From contig NZ_FZNZ01000002.1 of NCBI RefSeq assembly GCF_900187995.1, positions 1-64,000 of the forward strand: DNA of 64,000 nt, read 5' to 3'. The DNA is from Prevotella jejuni (GTDB lineage: Bacteria > Bacteroidota > Bacteroidia > Bacteroidales > Bacteroidaceae). The translations under genes were made by a program, and so were the position numbers. Below, one piece after another: positions 51,933 to 61,285 of the stretch. Within the stretch, counting starts at the first letter, position 1, and the number at the start of each line of letters is the position of its first letter. The notes under the pieces were generated by a model. The model did no database searches, was not told where the DNA came from, and worked only from the letters and a program-made list of their open reading frames with translations.

Positions 51933-51963
51933 CAAACTTACATAAAAAAAACGAATTGACAAA
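51933..51963 (-). promoter_or_regulatory. Promoter of the sulfatase operon
   Basis: On the minus strand, TTTG (51960-51963), a 19-bp spacer and TAAGTTTG (51933-51940). Leader about 70 nt. Confidence 0.7.
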
Positions 51964-52130
51964 CACTAACTTGGTAAATCAAACAAAGTAACTACAAGCG
52001 CCTACAAAAACATCTTTTACTTTCTATTGCGTTATCTTTAACACCTGTCTCTGCCATTTTCAAAACAATTGTAGCAACTCTTTTATACTCTATTTAAGTT
52101 GATTATCACCACCAACTCACGCCCCTCTCC

Positions 52131-52198
52131 GAATTATTTTCATGAAGAAAAAGATTTATTTACGTGAGCGGAAATATTTTTCTTCATGAAAATAATTC
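52131..52198. repeat. TTCATGAA-family 22-bp array, copy 4 (three units)
   Basis: It starts GAATTATTTTCATGAA and ends with its exact reverse complement, TTCATGAAAATAATTC. At 68 bp it is shorter than copies 1 and 2 by exactly 22 bp, that is one unit. The middle core has diverged to TTACGTGA. Confidence 0.85.
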
Positions 52199-52265
52199 AG
52201 AGAGAAGAGGAGTGCATAGAAGAGAATAGGATAATTTGCTCGCTAAAAGTAGGAAGATAAACATA

Positions 52266-52316
52266 CAAAAAAGCCCGAATTAATCGAGAAAAGTTATACT
52301 TTACTCAATCAATTCG
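52266..52316 (-). terminator. Terminator of the fructan-utilisation operon
   Basis: AGCCCGAATTAAT (from about 52272) pairs with ATCAATTCGGACT (to about 52320) over a 20-24-nt loop, with one or two mismatches. On the minus strand TTTTTT follows. It is about 110 bp beyond the fructokinase stop. Confidence 0.75.
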
Positions 52317-52426
52317 GACTTACTATTTTATAGAAAGATCCTTATTACTTTAGCTCATGAGGTAAGCACAAGAAAGAGTCATTACCTCACTCGGAAATAG
52401 TGTTGGGTTTAGAGACAAGGATAAGC

Positions 52427-53308
52427 CTACTTAATTCTATCCAACAGTTCCTTTGGTAGCTTTGGCATAGCACCATTCTGCGTGCAGACATACGCACTAA
52501 CTTCCACCGCTAACTTGTGAGCTTCGGTGATAGGCATGCCTGCAAGGAGGGCAGAAGTAAATGCCCCTGTGAAGGAATCACCAGCGCCAACAGTATCGGC
52601 AACCTCTACTTGTGGCGTCTCATAGAACGACTTGTGTCTTGGAGCAAACACATAAGAGCCATTAACACCGCAGGTTAGCACAAGCATATCGAGGTTGTAC
52701 TTCCCTAAGATGAGCCAACACTTGTTCTCTATATCAAGACCTGGATAGCCAAAGAGGCGACCGATGGTCACAAGTTCCTCATCATTAATCTTAAGAATAT
52801 TAGCATGTTGAAGCGAGGACGTGATGACCTCCTTTGAATAGAAGTTCTGTCGAAGGTTGATATCGAATATCTTTAGACAGTCTTTGGGTGTTGTCTCAAG
52901 GAATTTCTGTATTGTCTGACGACTTACACTACTACGCTGTGCGAGTGAACCAAAGCATACTGCACGACAGTTCTTGGCAGCTTCTTCTATCTCAGGCGTA
53001 AAGGGAATGTTGTCCCAAGCTACCCCCTCTTTGATATCGTAGGTAGGTATTCCTTCGCTATCGAGTTCTACCTGTACCGTTCCTGTCTGATAATCCACCT
53101 CGGGCATAAGGTAGTTTACACCCTTTTTATCGAACTCATCGAGTGTTTCCTTACCTAAGGCGTCATTACCAACAGCACTAATGGCCAATGATTCATGGCC
53201 AAACTGTCCTGTGTGATAAGCAAAGTTTGCTGGTGCACCACCGAGCTTTCTTCCTTCAGGAAGACAATCCCACAATGCCTCTCCGAGGCCAACGATTAAC
53301 TGTTTCAT
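52427..53308 (-). CDS. Fructokinase (PfkB family)
   Basis: This 293-residue cytoplasmic sugar kinase has GLGEALWDCLPEGRKLGGAPANFAYH at the N-terminus and the PfkB signature DTVGAGDSFTGAF with the catalytic aspartate. It would phosphorylate fructose entering through the permease 7 bp upstream. Last gene of the fructan locus, at the position of BT1757 in the B. thetaiotaomicron levan locus. The PfkB fold, not the ROK type, is clear. Confidence 0.92.
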   Translation of the reverse strand: MKQLIVGLGEALWDCLPEGRKLGGAPANFAYHTGQFGHESLAISAVGNDALGKETLDEFDKKGVNYLMPEVDYQTGTVQVELDSEGIPTYDIKEGVAWDNIPFTPEIEEAAKNCRAVCFGSLAQRSSVSRQTIQKFLETTPKDCLKIFDINLRQNFYSKEVITSSLQHANILKINDEELVTIGRLFGYPGLDIENKCWLILGKYNLDMLVLTCGVNGSYVFAPRHKSFYETPQVEVADTVGAGDSFTGAFTSALLAGMPITEAHKLAVEVSAYVCTQNGAMPKLPKELLDRIK

Positions 53309-53315
53309 ATCCGTA

Positions 53316-54479
53316 TTATTTATTGTTCATTCTTGGTATATAAGTAAAGAGGTAGAGTACGCCCACTGCCATGACGATTACAGCACCGAGCTGTTGCGCC
53401 ATTGCATCGCTTGCAAAGCCCATGAAGAGCGGGAAGATCGTACCTCCAAAGAGTCCCATTATCATCAGTCCGCTTACTTCGTTCTGCTTGTCAGGCACAC
53501 TCTGAAGGGCTCTGGCGAATACCATAGAGAATATATTGCTATTGCCATAACCGACAAGTGCGATGGCTACATATACTGCTCCAACACGTGTTCCAACGCC
53601 CAACCAGACCATAGCCGCAGCCATCATCAATACCGAAATGGCGAAGAACAGCTTATTATTCATTACTCGCAAGAAGAATGAACCAGTAAGACATCCAAGC
53701 GTGCGAAAGATGAAGTAGAGTGAAGTAGCAAATGCTGCATCATTCAGAGTCATGTTGAATCGCTCCATAAGTATCTTTGGTGCAGTGGTATTAGTACCTA
53801 CATCGATTCCTACATGGCACATGATTCCAAGGAAGCTAAGCAATACGATTGGTTTACCCAATAGGCTTAAACATTGTATGAAAGAACTTGCCTTACCTTC
53901 AATAGGCTCTTCCTTGATAGGAGTTGAGAAGAGCAAGAGAGTGGTAAGAACGCCTATTACAAGATAAATAGGGAATAGGACACGCCATCCAAGACCAAAG
54001 GCTGGGATGCTGGCTTGCGCTCCCCACATGGCAAGATAGGGTGCCATGAAGGAGGCGATAGCCTTTACAAACTGTCCGAAGGTGAGGGTTGAAGCGAGGT
54101 TTCCACCCTTCATAACGGTAGAAACAAGCGGATTCAACGAGGTTTGCATCAGTGCATTGCCTATTCCAAGGAGTGAGAACGACACGAGCATAAGCCCGTA
54201 TGACTCGCCAAAGATGGGGAGTAGCAATGAGAACAAGGTGACGATGAGACTGAGCAGAACTGTCTTCTTGCGCCCAATCTTGTTCATCAACATCCCCGTC
54301 GGCACTGAGAAGATGAGGAACCAGAAGAAGACAAGAGACGGAAAGACATTGGCTGTGGAGTCAGACAGTTGTAAGTCGTTCTTCACATAATTGGAGGCAA
54401 TACCCACCAAGTCGACAAAGCCCATCGCAAAGAAGCATAGCATTACGGGCAGTAGTGCGAGTTTATTGGTCTTTGACAT
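53316..54479 (-). CDS. MFS fructose permease (FucP-like)
   Basis: The 387-residue product has about 12 hydrophobic segments; FMNKIGRKK-like MLMNKIGRKKTVLL and the FAMGFVDLVGIASNYVK start resemble the FucP/glucose-galactose branch of the MFS. It would import fructose across the inner membrane. Its neighbours, GH32 upstream and fructokinase downstream, match BT1758 by position. A minus-strand TAACTTTG at 54529-54536 may be an internal -7 box, so permease and kinase could also be made independently. Confidence 0.87.
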   Translation of the reverse strand: MSKTNKLALLPVMLCFFAMGFVDLVGIASNYVKNDLQLSDSTANVFPSLVFFWFLIFSVPTGMLMNKIGRKKTVLLSLIVTLFSLLLPIFGESYGLMLVSFSLLGIGNALMQTSLNPLVSTVMKGGNLASTLTFGQFVKAIASFMAPYLAMWGAQASIPAFGLGWRVLFPIYLVIGVLTTLLLFSTPIKEEPIEGKASSFIQCLSLLGKPIVLLSFLGIMCHVGIDVGTNTTAPKILMERFNMTLNDAAFATSLYFIFRTLGCLTGSFFLRVMNNKLFFAISVLMMAAAMVWLGVGTRVGAVYVAIALVGYGNSNIFSMVFARALQSVPDKQNEVSGLMIMGLFGGTIFPLFMGFASDAMAQQLGAVIVMAVGVLYLFTYIPRMNNK

Positions 54480-54644
54480 AATCTTTAAATTTTTAGTTTG
54501 TGTAGTTCTATTATTTTAATTATACTTGCAAAGTTACTTTTTTACGAAGAAAGAAACCTTGAAATTCCGTTCATTAATATCAACAAATATATCTCTAACA
54601 AGATTACATATAATTAATAGACAGAATTAATATTTTTTCTTTTA

Positions 54645-56339
54645 TTACTTTTGATCCTTCAATTCATAAATCTTTACTTTGCATCCCTTTACTATTATCT
54701 TATCATAAGGCTTTGACGGAAAAACGAGGTTAGTCATTGCGACTTTACCTTCAGTATCAAAAGCTTCAATACTACAACGGTCTATAAATATTTGCATTGA
54801 TTTAATAACACCATTAGTTGGAGCTACCGTCTTAGCCTTAAAGTCACTATGGAAATCAGTAACACCACTCTCTGTACGATCCATACTGAAAGTAGCATTC
54901 TTTCCATCATAAACCATAGTAACTCGTTCTCCCTTGTCATTACTTAACACTATAGAAGCATTACTCTTAATATTGGTCACTTCTATATAAGCAGCAGGTT
55001 GGAGGCGTCCAGACGGTTTCTTCTCAAAGGCAGCAAAGACTTCAGGTGATGGCTTTACGCTAACATAATCTTCCCCATTGTAACTATAAAGCCCCAAGTC
55101 TCTTGGCAAACCATTGGCTGAACGGAACTGCTGTGTAGGTACTTGATTAGCATACTGCCAGTTACTCATCCATGGAAGAACGACAATTCTACCATCAGGA
55201 GCATTGCTGAACGATACGGTTGCATAGTGATCTTTTCCATAATCCATCCACTTTGTTACCTCAGGTTTTGATTCGCAAGTGAATTTATGACCATCAAATG
55301 AGCCTACAAAGTATTGAGTTGCACTACCACCAAAGGGACCTCCAGGGTTAATATTACAGATAAGCACCCACTTATCACCCATCTTCAAGAGGTCAGGACA
55401 TTCCCAAACACCTCCATGATTACCATACCCCTCTCCAAAAGAACTCTCAAACTTCCAGTCTTTCAAGTTCTTTGAGCTATATATATTCATCTGCTGTCCT
55501 GCTGCAAGAATAAGATTCCATTGCTTCACTTCTTCATTCCAAAAGACATTAGGATCACGGAAGTCAGGTACATCACTTGTAAGAATTGGGTTGTTTACAT
55601 ACTTCTTAAAAGTCTCACCATTATCCGTACTATATGCAATACTTTGTGTTTGCGCAGCTCCTGCAGAAGTGTAAAAAGCAACAACAGCATCCTTTCCAAA
55701 CCCTGCGGTATTTTCTTTATCAACGACACTACTACCACTGAAAATAGTTCCAAGTGCATCTGGTTGTATCACTTCTCCATGATTTTTCCAGTGTATGAGG
55801 TCTGTAGAGGTACTATGCGCCCACGTCATATTCTCCCACTGCGAACCATAAGGGTTATACTGATAGTATAAATGCCATACACCATCTTTGTAGAACATAC
55901 CATTAGGATCGTTCATCCAGCCATAGACTGGAGTATGGTGATAGATAGAACGGAACTTTTCACGATTCTTGGAATCAAACATATTTGTTGCTTTTATATC
56001 TTTCCAGCAAACGAAATTATTGATTAAACCGATACTACGCTTATCTCCTGAGAACTGGATATCAAGCAACACATCACCACCATACTCACTGATATCGAGT
56101 GGAACGCTATAATCAGTTTTATTGATGGCGAGCTTACAATTGAATTCTTTTACAACTTGATTATCTTTGATAACGCGAATATGTGCATAACCTTCTTCCT
56201 CCTCTACTGGAAGAAGAACATACTTATCTGTTGTCTTCACACGTTTTATTGCGTGATTTGAACTTAAGAATGATTGCGCATGCATAAGCGTAGTAGTTAT
56301 GAAAAGGCAAAAAGCCAATAAATTAATCTTTCTATTCAT
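54645..56339 (-). CDS. Secreted GH32 fructan hydrolase (levanase/inulinase type)
   Basis: The protein has 564 residues: signal peptide (1-21, MHAQ), an N-terminal extension of about 100 residues (Bacteroidetes GH32 add-on, probably DUF4980-like), then a five-bladed GH32 propeller. Catalytic residues are nucleophile D144 in GWMNDPNG, transition-state D262 in FRDPN and acid/base E313 in WECPD. The C-terminal beta-sandwich includes the GH32 segment IFIDRCSIEAFD. It has no lipobox, so it is probably periplasmic and exo-acting, releasing fructose. A TATCTTTG box on the minus strand at 56377-56384 may give it its own promoter. Confidence 0.93.
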   Translation of the reverse strand: MNRKINLLAFCLFITTTLMHAQSFLSSNHAIKRVKTTDKYVLLPVEEEEGYAHIRVIKDNQVVKEFNCKLAINKTDYSVPLDISEYGGDVLLDIQFSGDKRSIGLINNFVCWKDIKATNMFDSKNREKFRSIYHHTPVYGWMNDPNGMFYKDGVWHLYYQYNPYGSQWENMTWAHSTSTDLIHWKNHGEVIQPDALGTIFSGSSVVDKENTAGFGKDAVVAFYTSAGAAQTQSIAYSTDNGETFKKYVNNPILTSDVPDFRDPNVFWNEEVKQWNLILAAGQQMNIYSSKNLKDWKFESSFGEGYGNHGGVWECPDLLKMGDKWVLICNINPGGPFGGSATQYFVGSFDGHKFTCESKPEVTKWMDYGKDHYATVSFSNAPDGRIVVLPWMSNWQYANQVPTQQFRSANGLPRDLGLYSYNGEDYVSVKPSPEVFAAFEKKPSGRLQPAAYIEVTNIKSNASIVLSNDKGERVTMVYDGKNATFSMDRTESGVTDFHSDFKAKTVAPTNGVIKSMQIFIDRCSIEAFDTEGKVAMTNLVFPSKPYDKIIVKGCKVKIYELKDQK

Positions 56340-56524
56340 CGTAGGTTGTTTATATGTATTTTTAGTTTCAGATAGACAAAGATAGACATTTTATTGATAA
56401 GTTAGAAAGAAAAGTCGCTCATTCAATGATATTATTTGCAATGATAGGCAATTTCTCACGGAATGAACGACTAAATTTCAACTATATATTTATTCTATCT
56501 TCAGTGAAGAAAGGAACTATAATC

Positions 56525-58120
56525 TTAATACTGACTTACAGCGAGATTACTAATGGTAATGTTACCTCCATAGTTATTAATACTCCAACAGTTCTTCTGT
56601 ATTTCGTAAATACGGTTAGTATAGCAACATACGTCATTAATATACATTACCGCTATACTATTGTCTGTATAGATGGTCACATGATAGACGTTGTCTGTTG
56701 GACGAGCGAAGTTGTAGCCATCAATACCATTTATGAAACCACGACCCGCAGAACCTTCTTCCTCAAAGTTTATCTTACGTGTCTGTTCATTTTCAGGATT
56801 TACCACCAAAGAATAATACTTCTCAGAATCTGTACCACGTACGAATGAGACACCAAACTTATCCCAGTTATTAGAAGTTGTTATCGTGAAGGTAATTTTA
56901 TTGTGATAGCCAAGACGGTTGAAAAGTAGGTAAGAATCACCAGAAAGCTTATAGCCATCAGTTACATTCTCAACACCATTATCACTCTTTGCCATAACCT
57001 TTACTTCTTGTTTTTTGCCGTATTTATCGCTAATCCCTTTTACTTCTCCTAAGGTAAGACTACCATCAGCGTGTTGTATGAGACGGTGGACAACAAGGTT
57101 GCCAGCCCACTCAGGTTCATTAGGAGCAGCACCAACAGCAGCATTATCCTTACCTGGACGTGTTGGACACCATCCCCAAATATAGCGATTCTGACCATCA
57201 CTCGCAGTTTTACCTGCATAGAAGCCACGACTATCTAAGAATCCCTCATGTCCATCAGGCCATAAACCAGCATCATTCTGTGTACAAGCCTTGAGTTCAT
57301 TAAGAGTCTTACCTTTGAAATACTGCACACGACGGATAGCTGAATGCTTTTCACTATAAACAAGATACCACCAATCACCCATCTTAAACACATCAGGACA
57401 TTCATAGAATCGGTCCCACATCATGGTCATAAACGTTCCAGCATGGGTCCACGTCTTAAGATCATCTGATGTAAACTCAGCCAAATGACCTTTACTTCCC
57501 TTCAGAGTAGAAACAAGCATGTGCCATTTATTATCGTCACCTTTGAAGACAAAGGGATCACGGAAATCATCTTTACTATATCCGTAATCATCACCTTTCA
57601 AGCGGAAAACACGATTCTTAGTCCATGTTTTGAAGTCGGATGATGTTGCCATCATCACCATCTCACCATTATTGGTAGAAGATGTTTGATATCTATGACC
57701 TGTATAGAAGGTATAATACAACCCATCAGCATCATTATAAACAGTAGAACCTGTACCCAGTGCCGCATCCTGCTCATTGATACCACCACAATGAATCAAC
57801 TCTCCAAGTGATTGGTAGTTGGCTCCATCTGATGTTTCTACAGCCCAGATAGGATGATAAGTACCCGCCTGATTAGGACGAAAGTCCTGTAAATACATAA
57901 CTTTAAAATTCTTTGTTTTAGGATCAAAGAAAGGCATTGGGTCTCCAACAAATCCAACAGTTGGCTTATAAAAGGTAGCTTGCCCCATTTCATCTGTAGA
58001 CTTGAAATAAGTTGTTGTATTCCAATCTTTTTCCTCTATCATGGTCTTATCATCGCTACAGCTCATTAGTGAGGCTGATAAAGATGCGATGAGAGCGAGA
58101 GAATATATCATAGTTCTCAT
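56525..58120 (-). CDS. GH32 surface lipoprotein with a divergent nucleophile motif
   Basis: The protein has 531 residues; lipoprotein signal ends SLMSC with C21. Catalytic GH32 residues can be placed: D60 in FVGDPMPFF instead of the standard WMNDPNG, D188 in DFRDPF and E240 in YECPD. A C-terminal sandwich domain follows. Position and lipidation match the surface endo-levanase BT1760 of B. thetaiotaomicron, which would cut long fructans outside the cell. The altered nucleophile segment suggests a distinct GH32 subgroup and perhaps another linkage preference. It lies between the DUF4960 gene (17 bp) and the periplasmic GH32 gene. Confidence 0.88.
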   Translation of the reverse strand: MRTMIYSLALIASLSASLMSCSDDKTMIEEKDWNTTTYFKSTDEMGQATFYKPTVGFVGDPMPFFDPKTKNFKVMYLQDFRPNQAGTYHPIWAVETSDGANYQSLGELIHCGGINEQDAALGTGSTVYNDADGLYYTFYTGHRYQTSSTNNGEMVMMATSSDFKTWTKNRVFRLKGDDYGYSKDDFRDPFVFKGDDNKWHMLVSTLKGSKGHLAEFTSDDLKTWTHAGTFMTMMWDRFYECPDVFKMGDWWYLVYSEKHSAIRRVQYFKGKTLNELKACTQNDAGLWPDGHEGFLDSRGFYAGKTASDGQNRYIWGWCPTRPGKDNAAVGAAPNEPEWAGNLVVHRLIQHADGSLTLGEVKGISDKYGKKQEVKVMAKSDNGVENVTDGYKLSGDSYLLFNRLGYHNKITFTITTSNNWDKFGVSFVRGTDSEKYYSLVVNPENEQTRKINFEEEGSAGRGFINGIDGYNFARPTDNVYHVTIYTDNSIAVMYINDVCCYTNRIYEIQKNCWSINNYGGNITISNLAVSQY

Positions 58121-58136
58121 ATCAATTATACTTTAT

Positions 58137-59525
58137 TTAATGATTCATTAGATAGTTGAATGCGTTCTGTGTCATCTTGGCAATGTTATTGTGGTAAAAG
58201 GCTGGGACATCATCTACACTGTACCAGTCATAACATCCAGAACCAATACAGAGAATCTTGCCCTTTGTTCCAGTTGCAGGGAATTCCCATGCAACGACAG
58301 CACCATCACCACCATAAGCCAAATCTTGTGCTCCAGTCTCTGTACGCCATTTATTTAAGTTATCATATCCACCCCAATCGGTACCAATATGCCATTGAGC
58401 AGTTGAATTGGTGATACGGTAATTTGCATCACAAGTATAAATAGAGTTAGGCTCACCACTCTTCATTATAAGATTTTGGAAAAGAGGATGACTCGTATGC
58501 CCTTGAATAAAGAAGTTCCAAGGACCACTTACTTTCTCAGCATCAGCTTCGTTCTGCCCCCAACAATTATTTGGAGCAGCATTGTTTGCTACTGCGCCAA
58601 TCTCAGCTGGCATATTTGTTGCATATCGAGTGAAGAGGAAAGAACCACCATTATTATAATAGTCTCTTAAGGCAACTGCTGCATTGACAGCCTCAGGCGC
58701 ACTTCGTTCGAAAGCTTCTTTTCCATCTACTCCTCCATCCTTATGATAATGCCACCATATCACTTTACATTCGCTAAGATCTACTGTGCCATTCTTAATA
58801 TCAGTAAATGATGCATATAATGAATTTGGAATATTCTGAAGCATCCACTTACAAGCAGTTAATTCCTCTGAATTGAGTTCATTCATCGAAGCAGGCAAGC
58901 TAACAAAGATTGCAGTAGGCTTACCAATAGCTGTTACTTTTACTGTATAGATTGCAGAAGCAGTATTATTAGTGACAGTGAATGTAACTGGATTAGAAAA
59001 GTCTGTTGCAATACCATTAGATGGACTAACCGTCGCATTTGTACTCAAACCTATTGTAGGGATTAGAGAATGGAGGTCAAGCGTATTTGGCACATAGACA
59101 GAAATAGTCTTATTCGCTTCATCAATAACACCATTATATGTTCCATTAATCTTAAAAGAAATAATCTTTGCCTCATCTCTCAATACATTGATAGTCCAAT
59201 CAAGGAAGACGTCACCATTCTTAACACTGAGCACCTGAGCCGTAAGCATATTAAGTTTGTCACCCTCTTTGAAATTACAGATTGCGCCAGCACTTACCTT
59301 AAGTGTACTAACAGTCATGTTTGTGACATCGTAAGTCTCAGGGACACGCACAGTGATTGTACGTGAAGCCTGATCTACGACACCTTTATAATTATCCAAT
59401 ACGATAGAATCGACTGAACATAATCCGTTTAATTGCAGATCAGAAATATTATTCTCGTCGCTGCAGCTACCTAATGCAAAGAAAGCAATAAGCGCTATGA
59501 ATAGTGTTGTTATATTTGTTTTCAT
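58137..59525 (-). CDS. DUF4960-type surface fructan-binding lipoprotein
   Basis: The 462-residue lipoprotein (lipobox ALGSC, C21) has two Ig-like repeats (about 30-115 and 115-205; DQASRTITVRVPETYDV and DEANKTISVYVPNTLDL show the duplication). The C-terminal domain (about 205-462) is rich in W, Y and N (WHYHKDGGVDGKEAF, WHIGTDWGGYDNLNKW) and corresponds in position to BT1761, a surface glycan-binding protein of the levan locus. No catalytic residues are evident. It is 3 bp from susD and 16 bp from the GH32 lipoprotein gene. Confidence 0.85.
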   Translation of the reverse strand: MKTNITTLFIALIAFFALGSCSDENNISDLQLNGLCSVDSIVLDNYKGVVDQASRTITVRVPETYDVTNMTVSTLKVSAGAICNFKEGDKLNMLTAQVLSVKNGDVFLDWTINVLRDEAKIISFKINGTYNGVIDEANKTISVYVPNTLDLHSLIPTIGLSTNATVSPSNGIATDFSNPVTFTVTNNTASAIYTVKVTAIGKPTAIFVSLPASMNELNSEELTACKWMLQNIPNSLYASFTDIKNGTVDLSECKVIWWHYHKDGGVDGKEAFERSAPEAVNAAVALRDYYNNGGSFLFTRYATNMPAEIGAVANNAAPNNCWGQNEADAEKVSGPWNFFIQGHTSHPLFQNLIMKSGEPNSIYTCDANYRITNSTAQWHIGTDWGGYDNLNKWRTETGAQDLAYGGDGAVVAWEFPATGTKGKILCIGSGCYDWYSVDDVPAFYHNNIAKMTQNAFNYLMNH

Positions 59526-59528
59526 ACT

Positions 59529-61262
59529 TTACCACTGACCAATATTTTGTTTATAATGTCCGTTTGAAGCAGCTATTTGTGCATATGGAATAGGCAAGTA
59601 CTCATTCTTATTTTTAGTGAAGTGAGCACTACTATAGATAGAACAGTCATTAGCTTCTTCTGCATAATATTTGTTGAGTACGCGTTCTGCCTCTCCCCAT
59701 CTTACAAGGTCAAAGAATCTTTCAGATTCCATACCCATCTCTATACGACGCTCCATTTTAACAATATCAAGTGCCTCTACCAGACTGTAGGTTCCTGTAT
59801 ATGGCATAACATTCATTCTCACACCATAATCACTCTGATAATTGCTGATAGCACCTGTGCTTTGTTTGGCACGATTACGGATTTGATTGATGATATTGAT
59901 TGCCTCGTTAATACGTCCATCATTTAACTGTACCAAAGCCTCAGCACGTTCAAGTAGGACATCAGCATAACGGAAGACAATACGATTCTCTGATGTACCC
60001 CACCATGCACCTTTCTTCAGATAAGGACTTTCTGGGTCTACATTCTGCTTTAAAGTTACATAATAGCCATACAATCCATTACTTCTACTCCATGTAGCAG
60101 TCCTATCCATCATGAACTTAGAGTTAAATTCATAAGGTAAACCAGAAATACCAATGGTAAGGAATAGACGTGGGTCTGCATAATCTGTTGCTTTATTATA
60201 GTCTTGATTGTTAAATGTACCGATATATGGATGTCCATTAGCATCTGTACGATAAGCATTAACAAGGTTTTGACTTGGCTTATAAAAATCACATCCTCCG
60301 TCAGTCACACCAGGAATATTTGGAACAATTAGTCCATAACTCCAATTGAGATTACCATTCTTAGTTCCATCATTGATAGAATATTGCATTGCCCAAAGAC
60401 TTTCCTTTCCATTCTCGAACTGTGGTTCTGGCCTAAAGTTATTATGGAAATCACTCTCTAAGCCATAGCCTCCAGCAGCATAAATAGATGGATCACTAAA
60501 CTGAACAGCTTTCAAAAGATCGTCTTTTGATATACTTGTAACTTCATTCGTGTTCTCATTATCTTGATGATAAGCCTTATACATATATACCTTCGTAAGG
60601 AAAGCTGCAGCTGATGCTTTTGTTGGTCGTCCCTTGTCTGCTTGATGAACAGGAAGGTTATTGTAAGATTCCATCAAGTCATCAATAATAACTTGCCAAC
60701 CTTGATCATTCGTATATTCACGATTAGAAAGCATGTTATATTGCTCTGACTTAAGATTAGGGTCTACAACAAAAGGTATATTCTTATACAAACGCTTTAA
60801 CAAAAAGTGTCCATATGCACGCAAGAACTTCATCTCAGCCAAACGTTCTTCCTTTCGAGGGTAGACAGTACTATTGACTTGTTCAAGAAGAGCTATTGCC
60901 GTGTTGGCACGTGATATACAATTGTATAATCTTTGCCACATATCGCTAATATTCCAGTTTGTGGTCAAGACTCCTTGTTCTATTTCAAGTTGATGGAACA
61001 CATCTCCATCACTTGTTCCGTTACCGCCTTTATAGGCATCATCACTGCGGACATCATAATTCCACATTGAAAACGAAGAATTGATATCTTCTGCTGAAAT
61101 AAATATGGCATAAGCTGATGTTACGAGTTCATCAACATGATTAGCCTCCTTTACTTGCTCATCACTTAGTGTTGCCTGTGGAGTATGTTCATCCAAGAAG
61201 TCTGAACAACTTGTCATACTAAGGGTAGCGAGCACAAGTGCTGAATATATTATTTTTTTCAT
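59529..61262 (-). CDS. SusD-like fructan-binding lipoprotein
   Basis: The 577-residue SusD/RagB protein has lipobox SMTSC (C19). The N-terminal TPR half (VDELVTSAYAIFISAEDIN; AEMKFLRAYGHFLLKRLYKNIPF) and C-terminal MERRIEMGMESERFFDLVRWG and YLPIPYAQIAAS are diagnostic. It pairs with the SusC-like protein encoded 23 bp upstream. The fructan substrate is inferred from the adjacent GH32 genes and fructokinase. Confidence 0.93.
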   Translation of the reverse strand: MKKIIYSALVLATLSMTSCSDFLDEHTPQATLSDEQVKEANHVDELVTSAYAIFISAEDINSSFSMWNYDVRSDDAYKGGNGTSDGDVFHQLEIEQGVLTTNWNISDMWQRLYNCISRANTAIALLEQVNSTVYPRKEERLAEMKFLRAYGHFLLKRLYKNIPFVVDPNLKSEQYNMLSNREYTNDQGWQVIIDDLMESYNNLPVHQADKGRPTKASAAAFLTKVYMYKAYHQDNENTNEVTSISKDDLLKAVQFSDPSIYAAGGYGLESDFHNNFRPEPQFENGKESLWAMQYSINDGTKNGNLNWSYGLIVPNIPGVTDGGCDFYKPSQNLVNAYRTDANGHPYIGTFNNQDYNKATDYADPRLFLTIGISGLPYEFNSKFMMDRTATWSRSNGLYGYYVTLKQNVDPESPYLKKGAWWGTSENRIVFRYADVLLERAEALVQLNDGRINEAINIINQIRNRAKQSTGAISNYQSDYGVRMNVMPYTGTYSLVEALDIVKMERRIEMGMESERFFDLVRWGEAERVLNKYYAEEANDCSIYSSAHFTKNKNEYLPIPYAQIAASNGHYKQNIGQW

Positions 61263-61285
61263 ATTATATAGTCAGATGATAATTG

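Larger units (their letters stand above)
51964..52426. other. Intergenic region between the fructan locus and the sulfatases
   Basis: It contains the short TTCATGAA array (52131-52198) and the terminator of the fructan operon (52266-52316). Nothing else is recognised. Confidence 0.5.
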
